Of a DNA stretch of 64,000 bases, positions 55,607-63,833 are shown one piece after another. Under the pieces are notes generated by a model. That model did no database searches. It saw only the letters and a program-made list of their open reading frames with translations, and had not been told where the DNA came from. The translations under genes were made by a program, and so were the position numbers. The DNA is from Cycloclasticus pugetii PS-1 (GTDB lineage Bacteria > Pseudomonadota > Gammaproteobacteria > Methylococcales > Cycloclasticaceae): assembly GCF_000384415.1 (NCBI RefSeq), contig NZ_ARVU01000001.1, positions 1,178,001 through 1,242,000 of the forward strand, in the 5' to 3' direction. Position 1 is the first letter of the stretch. Every line of letters begins with the position of its first letter.

Positions 55607-56806
55607 TTAAAGGCCCAACACGGCCTTCGCCATGATGTTCTTTTGAATTTCATTTGATCCACCATAAATGGATGATTTACGCCAATCTAAATAGTGAGGC
55701 GTCAGTACTGATGCTTCTTCCGGCCCAATAGGTTCTTCTTGCCAACCTTCGGTCATAGACTCTTTTACGTAAGGCAAGGCAAAATAACCAACTGCTTCCA
55801 TTAATAAAGCAGTGATTGCTTGTTGAACCTCTGTCCCTTTAACTTTTAAAAGCGAGGACTCAGCACCCGGCGCATCGCCCAATGCAAGTTTGGACAACAC
55901 GCGCATATTAGTCATTTCTAAGGCCATTAATTCAATTTCAACCGCTGATATTTTCGCTTTAAACATCGCATCTTCAATCAGTGGCTTACCATTATATTTT
56001 TCTTTTGAAGCGAGCTCTTTAAGACGTTTAATTTGTCTTTTTGAACGAGGTACTTGCGCAATATATGTTCGCTCATGCATCAATAATGATTTAGCAATTG
56101 TCCAGCCTTCACCTTCTTCGCCCACTAGGTTCTCTACCGGCACTTTCACGTTTTCTAGAAATACTTGGTTAACCACATGCATGCCATCAACCGTAATAAT
56201 CGGCGAGGTTGAAACACCTGGCGATTTCATATCAATTAATAAAAAGCTAATGCCTTTTTGTTTTCGATCTTCTTGGCTGGTCCTTACCAGTGTAAACATC
56301 ATGTCGGCGTAATGGCCGTGTGTTGTCCATGTTTTTGAGCCATTGACAATGTAATGGTCGCCCTGTCTTTCAGCTTTTGTTTGTAATGAAGCTAAATCTG
56401 AACCTGCATTAGGTTCCGAATAACCTTGGCACCACCACACATTACTATGAAGAATATCATTTAGATATTTATCGCGTTGTTCAGGCGTACCATATTTCAT
56501 CAACACCGGTGCTAACATCACTAAACCAAAAGCTACTGTCCTAAGGCAATTAGCTGCACCGCACTCTTCCTCGAAGATATATTTTTGCACCGGCGTCCAA
56601 CCTGGGCCACCATATTCAGCAGGCCAACCTGGAGCAACCCAACCATCTTTAGCCGCCAGAATTTTTTGCCAGCGTACGTAGTCTTCTTTTTTAAGGGCAA
56701 TACCTTTAGCTACTTTTTCTTGTATATCTTTAGGGTAATTTTCCTTAATAAATTCACGCACTTCCTGCTGGAAGGCTTTTTCTTCGGGGGTATAATTTAA
56801 ATCCAC
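55607..56806 (-). CDS. Acyl-CoA dehydrogenase (3), FadE29-like partner
   Basis: 399 residues. LNYTPEEKAFQQEVREFIKENYP, GWVAPGWPAEYGGPGW, WCQGYSEPNAGSDLASLQTKAERQG (full FAD-binding loop), VNGSKTWTTHGHYADMMFTLVRT and the C-terminal SSIYGGSNEIQKNIMAKAVLGL. This is the FadE29-type alpha subunit of a steroid-like heteromeric dehydrogenase. It heads the minus operon 55.6 to 51.7 kb, with a TetR-operator candidate 190 bp upstream at 56999. Confidence 0.9.
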   Translation of the reverse strand: MDLNYTPEEKAFQQEVREFIKENYPKDIQEKVAKGIALKKEDYVRWQKILAAKDGWVAPGWPAEYGGPGWTPVQKYIFEEECGAANCLRTVAFGLVMLAPVLMKYGTPEQRDKYLNDILHSNVWWCQGYSEPNAGSDLASLQTKAERQGDHYIVNGSKTWTTHGHYADMMFTLVRTSQEDRKQKGISFLLIDMKSPGVSTSPIITVDGMHVVNQVFLENVKVPVENLVGEEGEGWTIAKSLLMHERTYIAQVPRSKRQIKRLKELASKEKYNGKPLIEDAMFKAKISAVEIELMALEMTNMRVLSKLALGDAPGAESSLLKVKGTEVQQAITALLMEAVGYFALPYVKESMTEGWQEEPIGPEEASVLTPHYLDWRKSSIYGGSNEIQKNIMAKAVLGL

Positions 56807-56998
56807 GTATAACTCCTTTATTGCCTTAGTTTATTAAATTTATCTTTTAAATAAGTTTTATTGATTGGTTCTCTACACCCTAAACGGTATGGGTTGATAG
56901 TTTTATTGTTGATCTATAGCCGCTTAACTCTCGTTTTATAGTCTTCAACTAATTCGTGAAGCCATTATAGACACCCGGGCGGTTAATAGTGCGTCTGC

Positions 56999-57012
56999 CT
57001 AACTCTTGTTAG
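56999..57012. promoter_or_regulatory. Operator candidate for the island's TetR regulator (copy 2)
   Basis: CTAACTCTTGTTAG, a perfect CTAAC-N4-GTTAG palindrome in the 529-bp gap between the divergent dehydrogenase operon and mmgE/prpD. The gap itself has no gene. Confidence 0.65.
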
Positions 57013-57245
57013 TGTCTTAGTATTACCTACTGTTAGTTATCATCTTGCTTTGGATCACTAGAAAACAGGCACACCTCTTCATTTACGCCCTCACGTTTCT
57101 AGTCTTCAATTGTTTTACTTTGCCTAAATTACTAAGCTTTCATAGGCAGTGGCTACCAATTAAAAAATTCGGCATCAATAAACAAAATGCCTTCAAGGCA
57201 ATTTGCTCCTCACCCTTAGGGCATAAAGCACAACCATATAAAATA

Positions 57246-57259
57246 CTAACAATCGTTAG
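57246..57259. promoter_or_regulatory. Operator candidate for the island's TetR regulator (copy 3)
   Basis: CTAACAATCGTTAG, perfect palindrome arms, about 80 bp upstream of the mmgE/prpD start. Confidence 0.7.
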
Positions 57260-57285
57260 ATTTTGCAAGTAATTTAAGCTTTTTT

Positions 57286-57312
57286 ATGTTATTTTTCACA
57301 ATAAAATAACAT
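57286..57312. promoter_or_regulatory. 27-bp palindrome before mmgE/prpD
   Basis: Perfect 10-bp arms ATGTTATTTT and AAAATAACAT with a 7-base spacer, ending 23 bp before the ATG. It is separate from the CTAAC motif and could be an operator of another regulator, or an mRNA leader stem. Confidence 0.5.
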
Positions 57313-57335
57313 TTACTCACATTGGATAACGCTAA

Positions 57336-58724
57336 ATGAATAAACAAGCTTCTCAAACCATCTCAACTAAACTGTCTCAATTTGTTCATGGTTTCAATCT
57401 CAATAACGTCCCCCTTGATGTTCAGCAATATGCCTTACAACTAATTCTAGATGGAACAGGTATCGCCTATGCTTCAACTCAATATGATTTCAGCAAAAAA
57501 GGGCTCGAAGCACTACGTCTCTTTAAGGAGCCCGGTGAGCATATTGTACTCGGAACAGGTGAAAAAATGCCCTACCGAGATGCTGCGCTGGCCAATGGCT
57601 TACTCATACATGGACTAGATTTTGATGATACTCATGTCGCAGGTGTAGTGCATATGACCTCAGCAGTTTGGCCCTGTGTTTTAGCAGTTGCTGAAAAATG
57701 TAATTCAACCGGTGAAGAGATGTTAGCCGCCTATATAGCAGGCATGGAAGTCGGGGCTCGACTTGGAATGGTTGCAAAAGGAGCCTTTCACCAAGTCGGT
57801 CATCACCCCACCGGAATCGCAGGAGCATTTGCCTGCTCCCTTGTCGCTGCCATGTTAATGAAGCTGCCCGTAGAACAGATGACGATGGCGCAAGGTATTG
57901 CCTTAAGTATGGCTTCAGGTAATTTTGAATTTTTGGAAGATGGCGCATGGACCAAGCGTTATCACCCAGGCTGGGCTGCCGTATCTGGCATTATGGCAGC
58001 GACCTTTGCTAAGGCCGGATATATTGGCCCGAGTTTGCCTTATGAAGGGCGTTTTGGTTTATACAACAGTCACTTGATTGGGCTGGAACCGGGTTGTGAT
58101 TATGATTTAGCAACCGCCGGCTTAAATTCTGTTTGGGAGGTTATGAATGTAGGCGTTAAGCCTTACCCTTCTTGCCATTTCACCCATGCTTGCATTGATG
58201 CTACTTTACACTTAACGAAAGAGCATCAATTAACGGTCGATCAAATTGAGAGCATTACAGCACTAGTTCCCGAGGAAGTTGTTAAAACAGTGTGCGAGCC
58301 GCTTGAGAACAAACAAGCACCAACCTGTGCATATGAAGCTCAATTTAGTGTGCCTTACTTAGTTGCTGTTGCTTTAGTCCGCCACGATTTTACTTTAGCA
58401 GATCTAGAACCTACACCCTTGGCAGACCCTGTCGTTGCAGCATTAGCAAAAAAAGTGATTTATCAGGTAGACCCAAACTCTGGTTTCCCAACCTATTACT
58501 CCGGTGAAGTACATATCACCTTAAAAGATGGGCGCGTCCTGAAACATCGCGAACATAAAAACCGAGGTTGTTTTGATAGGCCGTTAAGTGCTGACGATAT
58601 TGCTAAGAAATTTTTCCTTAACTGCCAATTGGCAATCTCAAAAAACAAAGCAACTGAGATTCAACAAGCTATTTTAAATTTGGCCTCATTTTCTAGCGTG
58701 ACAGAATTAACAAGTCATTTATAA
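57336..58724 (+). CDS. MmgE/PrpD family protein
   Basis: 462 residues. LILDGTGIAYASTQYDF, LANGLLIHGLDFDDTH, GHHPTGIAGAFACSLVAAMLM, GNFEFLEDGAWTKRYHPGWAAVSGIMAA, VKPYPSCHFTHACIDATLHL and QFSVPYLVAVALVR follow the MmgE/PrpD order. Members dehydrate 2-methylcitrate, decarboxylate aconitate or isomerise other tricarboxylates. It is alone on the plus strand between the dehydrogenase operon and the TetR gene, behind operator candidates 3 and the 27-bp palindrome. A role on a hydroxy-tricarboxylate or its CoA ester is a guess. Confidence 0.88.
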   Translation: MNKQASQTISTKLSQFVHGFNLNNVPLDVQQYALQLILDGTGIAYASTQYDFSKKGLEALRLFKEPGEHIVLGTGEKMPYRDAALANGLLIHGLDFDDTHVAGVVHMTSAVWPCVLAVAEKCNSTGEEMLAAYIAGMEVGARLGMVAKGAFHQVGHHPTGIAGAFACSLVAAMLMKLPVEQMTMAQGIALSMASGNFEFLEDGAWTKRYHPGWAAVSGIMAATFAKAGYIGPSLPYEGRFGLYNSHLIGLEPGCDYDLATAGLNSVWEVMNVGVKPYPSCHFTHACIDATLHLTKEHQLTVDQIESITALVPEEVVKTVCEPLENKQAPTCAYEAQFSVPYLVAVALVRHDFTLADLEPTPLADPVVAALAKKVIYQVDPNSGFPTYYSGEVHITLKDGRVLKHREHKNRGCFDRPLSADDIAKKFFLNCQLAISKNKATEIQQAILNLASFSSVTELTSHL

Positions 58725-58782
58725 CGACCACTAAATTTAAAGTGAATAACGTAACAGTTGGCTGACGTTATTCACTTTAATA

Positions 58783-59397
58783 CTATGACCCTTTAATACC
58801 ATCCCAGAAAAAACCAATTTGAATTTCTGCAATTTCATCAATTGTTTTACCACCAGGTGAATACCAAGCGAGTGTTCTATTAAGTGAGCCTAGTAAAGAC
58901 AGCCTTAATATTTTTAAATCGACATCGGCTTTAATGTCACCTTTTTCCTGTGCGGCAACTAGCCATTTTCGCCAAATATTTTCGTACCTATCTCGTCCTA
59001 CACGCCCTTCTTCTTGGACTGCAGTTGGCATTTGCCCATAGTTACGAATACTCGTTGAGGTATAGTCTCCTTTTTCAAGCAAAGCAGTTAAATGTCCCTT
59101 TGCAGCCTCCATCAAGACCTCTTGAGTCGACGCGTCTTCTGGCAACGCATTAACACGAGCAAGCACGGTATTAATTATATTTTCAAGACCAATCTTTAAA
59201 ATCTCAAGAACTAGCTGTTCTTTCGAATCAAAATGATAATAAAGACTACCCGCCTTCATATCTAATGACTTGGCTATATCTCTTAATGCTGTACCGTTAT
59301 AACCTTGCTTACTAAACAAAGCTGCTGAAGCATCTAAAATTCTCTCTCTGGTTTTCTTCACTTTATTTTTTGGAGCAGCTGCTGGTATTGTCGACAT
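58783..59397 (-). CDS. TetR-family repressor of the catabolic island
   Basis: 204 residues. N-terminal HTH (about 15-65): RERILDASAALFSKQGYNGTALRDIAKSLDMKAGSLYYHFDSKEQLVLEIL. The C-terminal ligand domain is helical, with IRNYGQMPTAVQEEGRVGRDRYENIWRKWL, resembling the KstR2/PsrA-like CoA-sensing group. It lies 43 bp downstream of ETF-QO. It is the only TetR gene in the region, and a CTAAC-N4-GTTAG palindrome stands before four transcription units, so it is the natural candidate to bind it. CoA-thioester inducer is inferred. Confidence 0.85.
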   Translation of the reverse strand: MSTIPAAAPKNKVKKTRERILDASAALFSKQGYNGTALRDIAKSLDMKAGSLYYHFDSKEQLVLEILKIGLENIINTVLARVNALPEDASTQEVLMEAAKGHLTALLEKGDYTSTSIRNYGQMPTAVQEEGRVGRDRYENIWRKWLVAAQEKGDIKADVDLKILRLSLLGSLNRTLAWYSPGGKTIDEIAEIQIGFFWDGIKGS

Positions 59398-59439
59398 GGC
59401 TAAATTTACGATTAACTAAATTGAATGATTATAACATAA

Positions 59440-61092
59440 CTACATATTGGCATAGTTCGGCCCACCGCCCCCTTCAGGCGTCACCCAGGTGATATTTTGT
59501 GTAGGGTCTTTAATATCACATGTCTTGCAATGCACACAGTTTTGGCCATTAATCTGAAACGTTGGCTGGCCCTCAGCATCTTCAATCACTTCATAAACCC
59601 CAGCTGGGCAATAACGTTGAGCTGGCTCATCATACAGCGGCAAATTATGTTTAATTGGAACAGAAGGATCTATTAATTTTAAATGGCAAGGCTGATCTTC
59701 TTCATGATTCGTGCTAGATAAAAAAACAGATGACAATTTATCAAACGTAAGCTTTCCATCAGGTTTTGGATAGTCTGGCGCCTCGCACTGTGAAGCTTGT
59801 TTTAAAGTTTCATGATCGGGTGTGGTGTTATGCCAAGTAAAAGGCATCTTCCCTGCAAAAATATTTTGGTCTAACCAAGCAAATGAGCCACCCAGTAACG
59901 TACCAAATTTATGTAACGCTGGGCCGAAATTACGGGTTTTATACAATTCATCAAATACCCAAGATGATTTGTATTTATCGTCCATTACGGTTAATGCCTT
60001 ATTTGCAATATCACCGGCTAACATCGACTCCATAATTGCTTCAGCAGCTAACATTCCGGTTTTCATGGCCGTATGATTGCCTTTAATTTTTGCACCATTT
60101 AGGAAACCAGCATCACAACCCACTAACAGCCCACCAGGGAAACTAAGCTTAGGAACTGACTGCATTCCTCCTTTGTTAACTGCACGTGCACCGTATGCGA
60201 TCCGTTTTCCACCTTCAAGGAACTGAGAAATTTTAGGGTTAAGCTTCCAACGTTGCATTTCATCAAACGGGCTCAAATGTGGGTTGTCATAATTTAATGC
60301 AACGATAAACCCAAGTGCGACTTGATTATTTTCCATATGGTACAAAAAGCCGCCGCCTTCAGTGTGGTTATCAAGCGGCCAGCCAGCCGTGTGCACGACA
60401 AGCCCTTCTTCGTGTTTTTCCGGCTCAATTGTCCAAATTTCTTTAATTCCTAAGCCATAATGCTGGGGGTCAACATTTTCACGCAGGTTAAAGGTTTCCA
60501 TTAACTGCTTACCAAGGTGACCGCGGCAGCCTTCAGCAAAAATCGTCTGTTTAGCCAACAATTCCATACCTGGCATGTAGCCATCTTTTTCTGAACCATC
60601 TTCAGCAACGCCCATGTCGCCGGTTAAAATACCCTTAACACTGCCATCATCATTATATAAAACCTCTGATGCCGTGAACCCAGGGAAAATTTCAACACCC
60701 ATCCCTTCTGCCTGCTCAGCCAACCAACGACACACATTAGCCATGCTAACAATATAATTACCTTCATTATGCATCGGTTTAGGAATTAAAAAGTTAGGGG
60801 TTTTGATACCTTTTTCTTGGCCAGTTAAATAATAAACATCATCTCCTTTGACCTTTGTTTTTAATGGTGCGCCTTTTTCTTTCCAATCAGGAAACAGCTC
60901 ATCCATCGCTGTGGGTTCAATCACCGCACCCGATAGAATATGTGCGCCAACTTCCGAGCCCTTTTCAATAACACAAACCATTAATTCTTGGTTTCTTTCT
61001 TGCGCTAACTGCATCAGTTTGCAGGCCGCTGATAAGCCAGCAGGCCCAGCACCAACGATCACTACATCAAACTCCATTGACTCACGTTCCAT
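59440..61092 (-). CDS. etfD: Electron-transfer flavoprotein-ubiquinone oxidoreductase
   Basis: 550 residues from the ATG at 61092, which has GGGGG five bases upstream; in-frame ATG codons also lie 15 bases before and 15 bases after. FAD motif VVIVGAGPAGLSAACKL, then GAHILSGAVIEP, LLVGCDAGFLNGAKIKGNHTAMKTG. The C-terminal 4Fe-4S Cys cluster is NCVHCKTCDIKDP, ending GGGGPNYANM. It oxidises reduced ETF and reduces ubiquinone at the inner membrane. It lies between the TetR gene and etfA, the same strand, so it collects electrons from the three acyl-CoA dehydrogenases. Confidence 0.96.
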   Translation of the reverse strand: MERESMEFDVVIVGAGPAGLSAACKLMQLAQERNQELMVCVIEKGSEVGAHILSGAVIEPTAMDELFPDWKEKGAPLKTKVKGDDVYYLTGQEKGIKTPNFLIPKPMHNEGNYIVSMANVCRWLAEQAEGMGVEIFPGFTASEVLYNDDGSVKGILTGDMGVAEDGSEKDGYMPGMELLAKQTIFAEGCRGHLGKQLMETFNLRENVDPQHYGLGIKEIWTIEPEKHEEGLVVHTAGWPLDNHTEGGGFLYHMENNQVALGFIVALNYDNPHLSPFDEMQRWKLNPKISQFLEGGKRIAYGARAVNKGGMQSVPKLSFPGGLLVGCDAGFLNGAKIKGNHTAMKTGMLAAEAIMESMLAGDIANKALTVMDDKYKSSWVFDELYKTRNFGPALHKFGTLLGGSFAWLDQNIFAGKMPFTWHNTTPDHETLKQASQCEAPDYPKPDGKLTFDKLSSVFLSSTNHEEDQPCHLKLIDPSVPIKHNLPLYDEPAQRYCPAGVYEVIEDAEGQPTFQINGQNCVHCKTCDIKDPTQNITWVTPEGGGGPNYANM

Positions 61093-61114
61093 ATTACCCC
61101 CTAACATTAATACG

Positions 61115-61154
61115 AAAAAAAGGTGCCAGCGCTTATCAGTAGCCCTGGCACCTT
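61115..61154 (-). terminator. Terminator of etfBA
   Basis: On the minus strand AAGGTGCCAG pairs with CTGGCACCTT around a 15-base loop, then seven T's. It lies just after etfA and before the ETF-QO gene, so ETF-QO must have its own promoter or use read-through. Confidence 0.85.
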
Positions 61155-61172
61155 CATTATTTTATAAAGTAC

Positions 61173-62111
61173 TTATAAGGCTTTTTCAAGCTCTTCAATC
61201 ACTTCAAATAAATCACCAACCAAACCATAGTCAGCCACTTCAAAAATGGGCGCATCCGCATCTTTGTTAACAGCAACGATAGTTCCAGCATCTTTAATAC
61301 CCGCTAGGTGTTGAATAGCGCCTGAGATACCGAAGGCCATGTAAAGTTCCGGTGCAATAATTTTACCCGTCTGACCAACTTGATGATCATTAGGAATAAA
61401 GCCCGCGTCAACGGCTGCTCTCGATGCACCAACACCCGCCCCTAACTTATCAGCCAAACTATAAATAACACTGAAGTTTTCTTCGCTACCAACACCACGT
61501 CCACCAGAAACAACTTTTGTAGCCGCTTGAAGATCAGGGCGATCGCCGCCGCCACTGGTGGTAAGGCCTACATAACGCGTGTGTGAAGGCAAGTTAGCCG
61601 CTACTTCGCGTGTTTCGATCACAGCAGAACCTTCTGTTGAGACCGCTGAATATGATGCCGTTCTAACCGTCCCAACCACTAATCCTTCTGGTGCTTCAAC
61701 CGTTACAACCGCATTCCCAGCGTAAACTGGGCGATCAAAAACAGTTGCACTTTCAACACGCATAATATCGCTGATTTGCGGCACACCCAAGTGTGCAGCA
61801 ACGCGCGGCATTAAATCTTTACCAAATGTTGTGCTTGGCGCGAACACGTGACTGTACTCTGATGCTAACACCTCAATTTGCGGAGCTAGCAATGCTGCCA
61901 CAGCGTGCTCATTAACCTCGTTTTGAACCAAAATGACTGTTGCAACACCCGTTAGCTTAGCCGCTTGTTCTGCCACCGATTGTCCATCGGAAGCTAACAC
62001 AGCCACATCGACAGCCTCTAAACCAAGTTCACTTGCACAAGCTACAGCACGTGCTGTAGAACCATTTAATTCACTACCATTATGTTCTGCAATAACCAGT
62101 ACTTTGCTCAT
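61173..62111 (-). CDS. etfA: Electron transfer flavoprotein alpha subunit
   Basis: 312 residues. SKVLVIAEHNGSELNGSTARAVACASEL, GKDLMPRVAAHLGVPQISDI, and the FAD-binding GGRGVGSEENFSVIYSLADKLGAGVGASRAAVDAGFIPNDHQVGQTGKIIAPELYMAFGISGAIQHLAGIKDAGTIVAVNKD. This is the complete EtfA pattern. It accepts electrons from acyl-CoA dehydrogenases. Its ATG overlaps the etfB stop (TAATG). Operator candidate 4 stands upstream of the etfBA unit. Confidence 0.97.
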   Translation of the reverse strand: MSKVLVIAEHNGSELNGSTARAVACASELGLEAVDVAVLASDGQSVAEQAAKLTGVATVILVQNEVNEHAVAALLAPQIEVLASEYSHVFAPSTTFGKDLMPRVAAHLGVPQISDIMRVESATVFDRPVYAGNAVVTVEAPEGLVVGTVRTASYSAVSTEGSAVIETREVAANLPSHTRYVGLTTSGGGDRPDLQAATKVVSGGRGVGSEENFSVIYSLADKLGAGVGASRAAVDAGFIPNDHQVGQTGKIIAPELYMAFGISGAIQHLAGIKDAGTIVAVNKDADAPIFEVADYGLVGDLFEVIEELEKAL

Positions 62112-62857
62112 TAGACCAACCCTTTTTCTTTTAATACGCTAACCAGTTCATCAACAGACTCTACTTTAATACCTGCTTGGCGTTTTGCCGGTGCAGATGT
62201 TTTTAAAACCTTGACTGGTGCTGCTGCTTCAACATTTAGTTCCGCAACGGTTACTGTTTCAATCGGTTTACGCTTTGCTTTCATAATATCGGGAAGTTTG
62301 ACATAGCGCGGCTCGTTTAATCGTAAATCCACACTAATAACAGCTGGCAAATCAACTGACAACGTTTCAAGCCCAGCATCAATTTCACGAGTCACTTGTG
62401 CTGTGTCACCCTCAATTTTTACTTCTGATGCGAATGTTGCTTGTGGCCAATGTGATAACGCACCCAGCATTTGAGCTGTTTGATTATTATCGTCATCAAT
62501 CGCTTGTTTACCTAACAACACAATCTTAGGCTGCTCTTTATCAGCCAGTGCTTTTAAAATACGCGCCCCTGTTAACGGTTGAATTTCATCATCTGTTTCA
62601 ACATGAATTGCACGGTCTGCACCCATCGCTAGCGCAGTTCTTAATTGCTCCTGACAAACTTTAGGGCCTATCGTTACAGCGATCACTTCTTCTGCTGTTC
62701 CTGATTCTTTGAGACGTAACGCCTCTTCAACAGCAATTTCATCAAACGGATTCATGCTCATTTTAACGCCATCAGTGGCAACGCCTGAACCATCGGCCTT
62801 AACCTGTATCCGAACGTTGTAATCAACAACTCGTTTAACACCCACTAAAACTTTCAT
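62111..62857 (-). CDS. etfB: Electron transfer flavoprotein beta subunit
   Basis: 248 residues. [72 protein letters not shown], and the C-terminal ETF beta signature [26 protein letters not shown]. It carries AMP and partners EtfA. AAGGT precedes the ATG. It starts the etfBA operon. Confidence 0.97.
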   Translation of the reverse strand: MKVLVGVKRVVDYNVRIQVKADGSGVATDGVKMSMNPFDEIAVEEALRLKESGTAEEVIAVTIGPKVCQEQLRTALAMGADRAIHVETDDEIQPLTGARILKALADKEQPKIVLLGKQAIDDDNNQTAQMLGALSHWPQATFASEVKIEGDTAQVTREIDAGLETLSVDLPAVISVDLRLNEPRYVKLPDIMKAKRKPIETVTVAELNVEAAAPVKVLKTSAPAKRQAGIKVESVDELVSVLKEKGLV

Positions 62858-62894
62858 TTACTTTACCTTCATTTTCGTTACTTTAAAGGACATT

Positions 62895-62908
62895 CTAACA
62901 ATCATTAG
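62895..62908. promoter_or_regulatory. Operator candidate for the island's TetR regulator (copy 4)
   Basis: CTAACAATCATTAG, one base off the palindrome of copy 3, 38 bp upstream of the etfB start. It ties etfBA to the same control as the catabolic operons. Confidence 0.65.
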
Positions 62909-63106
62909 GTTTCTTTTAAAGATAATATTGAGTTGACCTACGATAAAATCTAATAGATATTTGAATTTAAATTGTACAACAAATTGAAAGCTTTAATCTT
63001 TCTAAAAACTGAGTAAAGACACATCGAGTTTTAACCCCGTTTTATTTTATTAGACGCTCACAAAGCTGATAATATATATTTTTTAAAATGAATCGGTCTT
63101 AATTCC

Positions 63107-63772
63107 ATGGATATAAAAGAAGCAATTAAAGGACGAATCTCGGTACGTGCCTTTCAAGATAAACCCGTAGCGAAAGAAGTAATTTATGATGTACTAGATA
63201 CTGCGCGTTGGGCTCCATCTGGTACCAACACACAACCTTGGAAAGTCGTTGTTGCCCAAGGTAAAACAAAACAAACTATTTCAGATGCCTTATTAAACGC
63301 CGCCAAAAATGGCGTTAAAGCAAACCCCGATTATCAATACTACCCAAAAGAATGGGTCGAGCCGTTCAAAGGCAGACGCTTCCAATGTGGAATGGATCTC
63401 TACCAAGCCTTAGATATTGGCCGTGAAGACAAGGAAAAACGAACCGAGGCAGCCTTGGCTAATTATCGATTTTTTGATGCGCCCGTCAGCATATTTTTCT
63501 TTATCGATAAAATAATGGCCCAAGGCTCATGGTTTGACATGGGGATGTTTGTACAAAGTGTTATGTTAGCCCTCCGCGGCCATGGTCTAGGAAGTTGCCC
63601 GCAGGCCTCAACCAGTGATTACCCTGATATTGTACGTGAGCGTTTAAATGTCTCTGATCAATACTCCTTCATCTGTAGCTTATCTGTCGGTTACCCCGAT
63701 AATGATAAACCTGTAAATCAATATCGAACACAACGTGAAGACGTGGACAGCTTCACAACATGGGCAGATTAA
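63107..63772 (+). CDS. Nitroreductase-family oxidoreductase
   Basis: 221 residues. AIKGRISVRAFQDKPV, DTARWAPSGTNTQPWKVVVAQGK, an internal MAQGSWFDMGMFVQSVMLALRGHGLGSCPQAS and a C-terminal FICSLSVGYPDNDKPVNQYRT match the FMN-dependent nitroreductase fold. It lies alone, divergent from etfB. The usual substrates are nitro- or quinone-type compounds; it could also be a flavin- or iodotyrosine-deiodinase-like enzyme. Role in the island is not shown by sequence. Confidence 0.88.
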   Translation: MDIKEAIKGRISVRAFQDKPVAKEVIYDVLDTARWAPSGTNTQPWKVVVAQGKTKQTISDALLNAAKNGVKANPDYQYYPKEWVEPFKGRRFQCGMDLYQALDIGREDKEKRTEAALANYRFFDAPVSIFFFIDKIMAQGSWFDMGMFVQSVMLALRGHGLGSCPQASTSDYPDIVRERLNVSDQYSFICSLSVGYPDNDKPVNQYRTQREDVDSFTTWAD

Positions 63773-63833
63773 CACCTCGCTTAATCGTGTTATCCATTGT
63801 TTTTATAAAGAACCATGCTGCTAAGGGACACGC

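Noticed and set aside
57045-57272. 75-codon frame upstream of mmgE/prpD
   Set aside because: Overlaps operator candidate 3 and has no SD or known domain.
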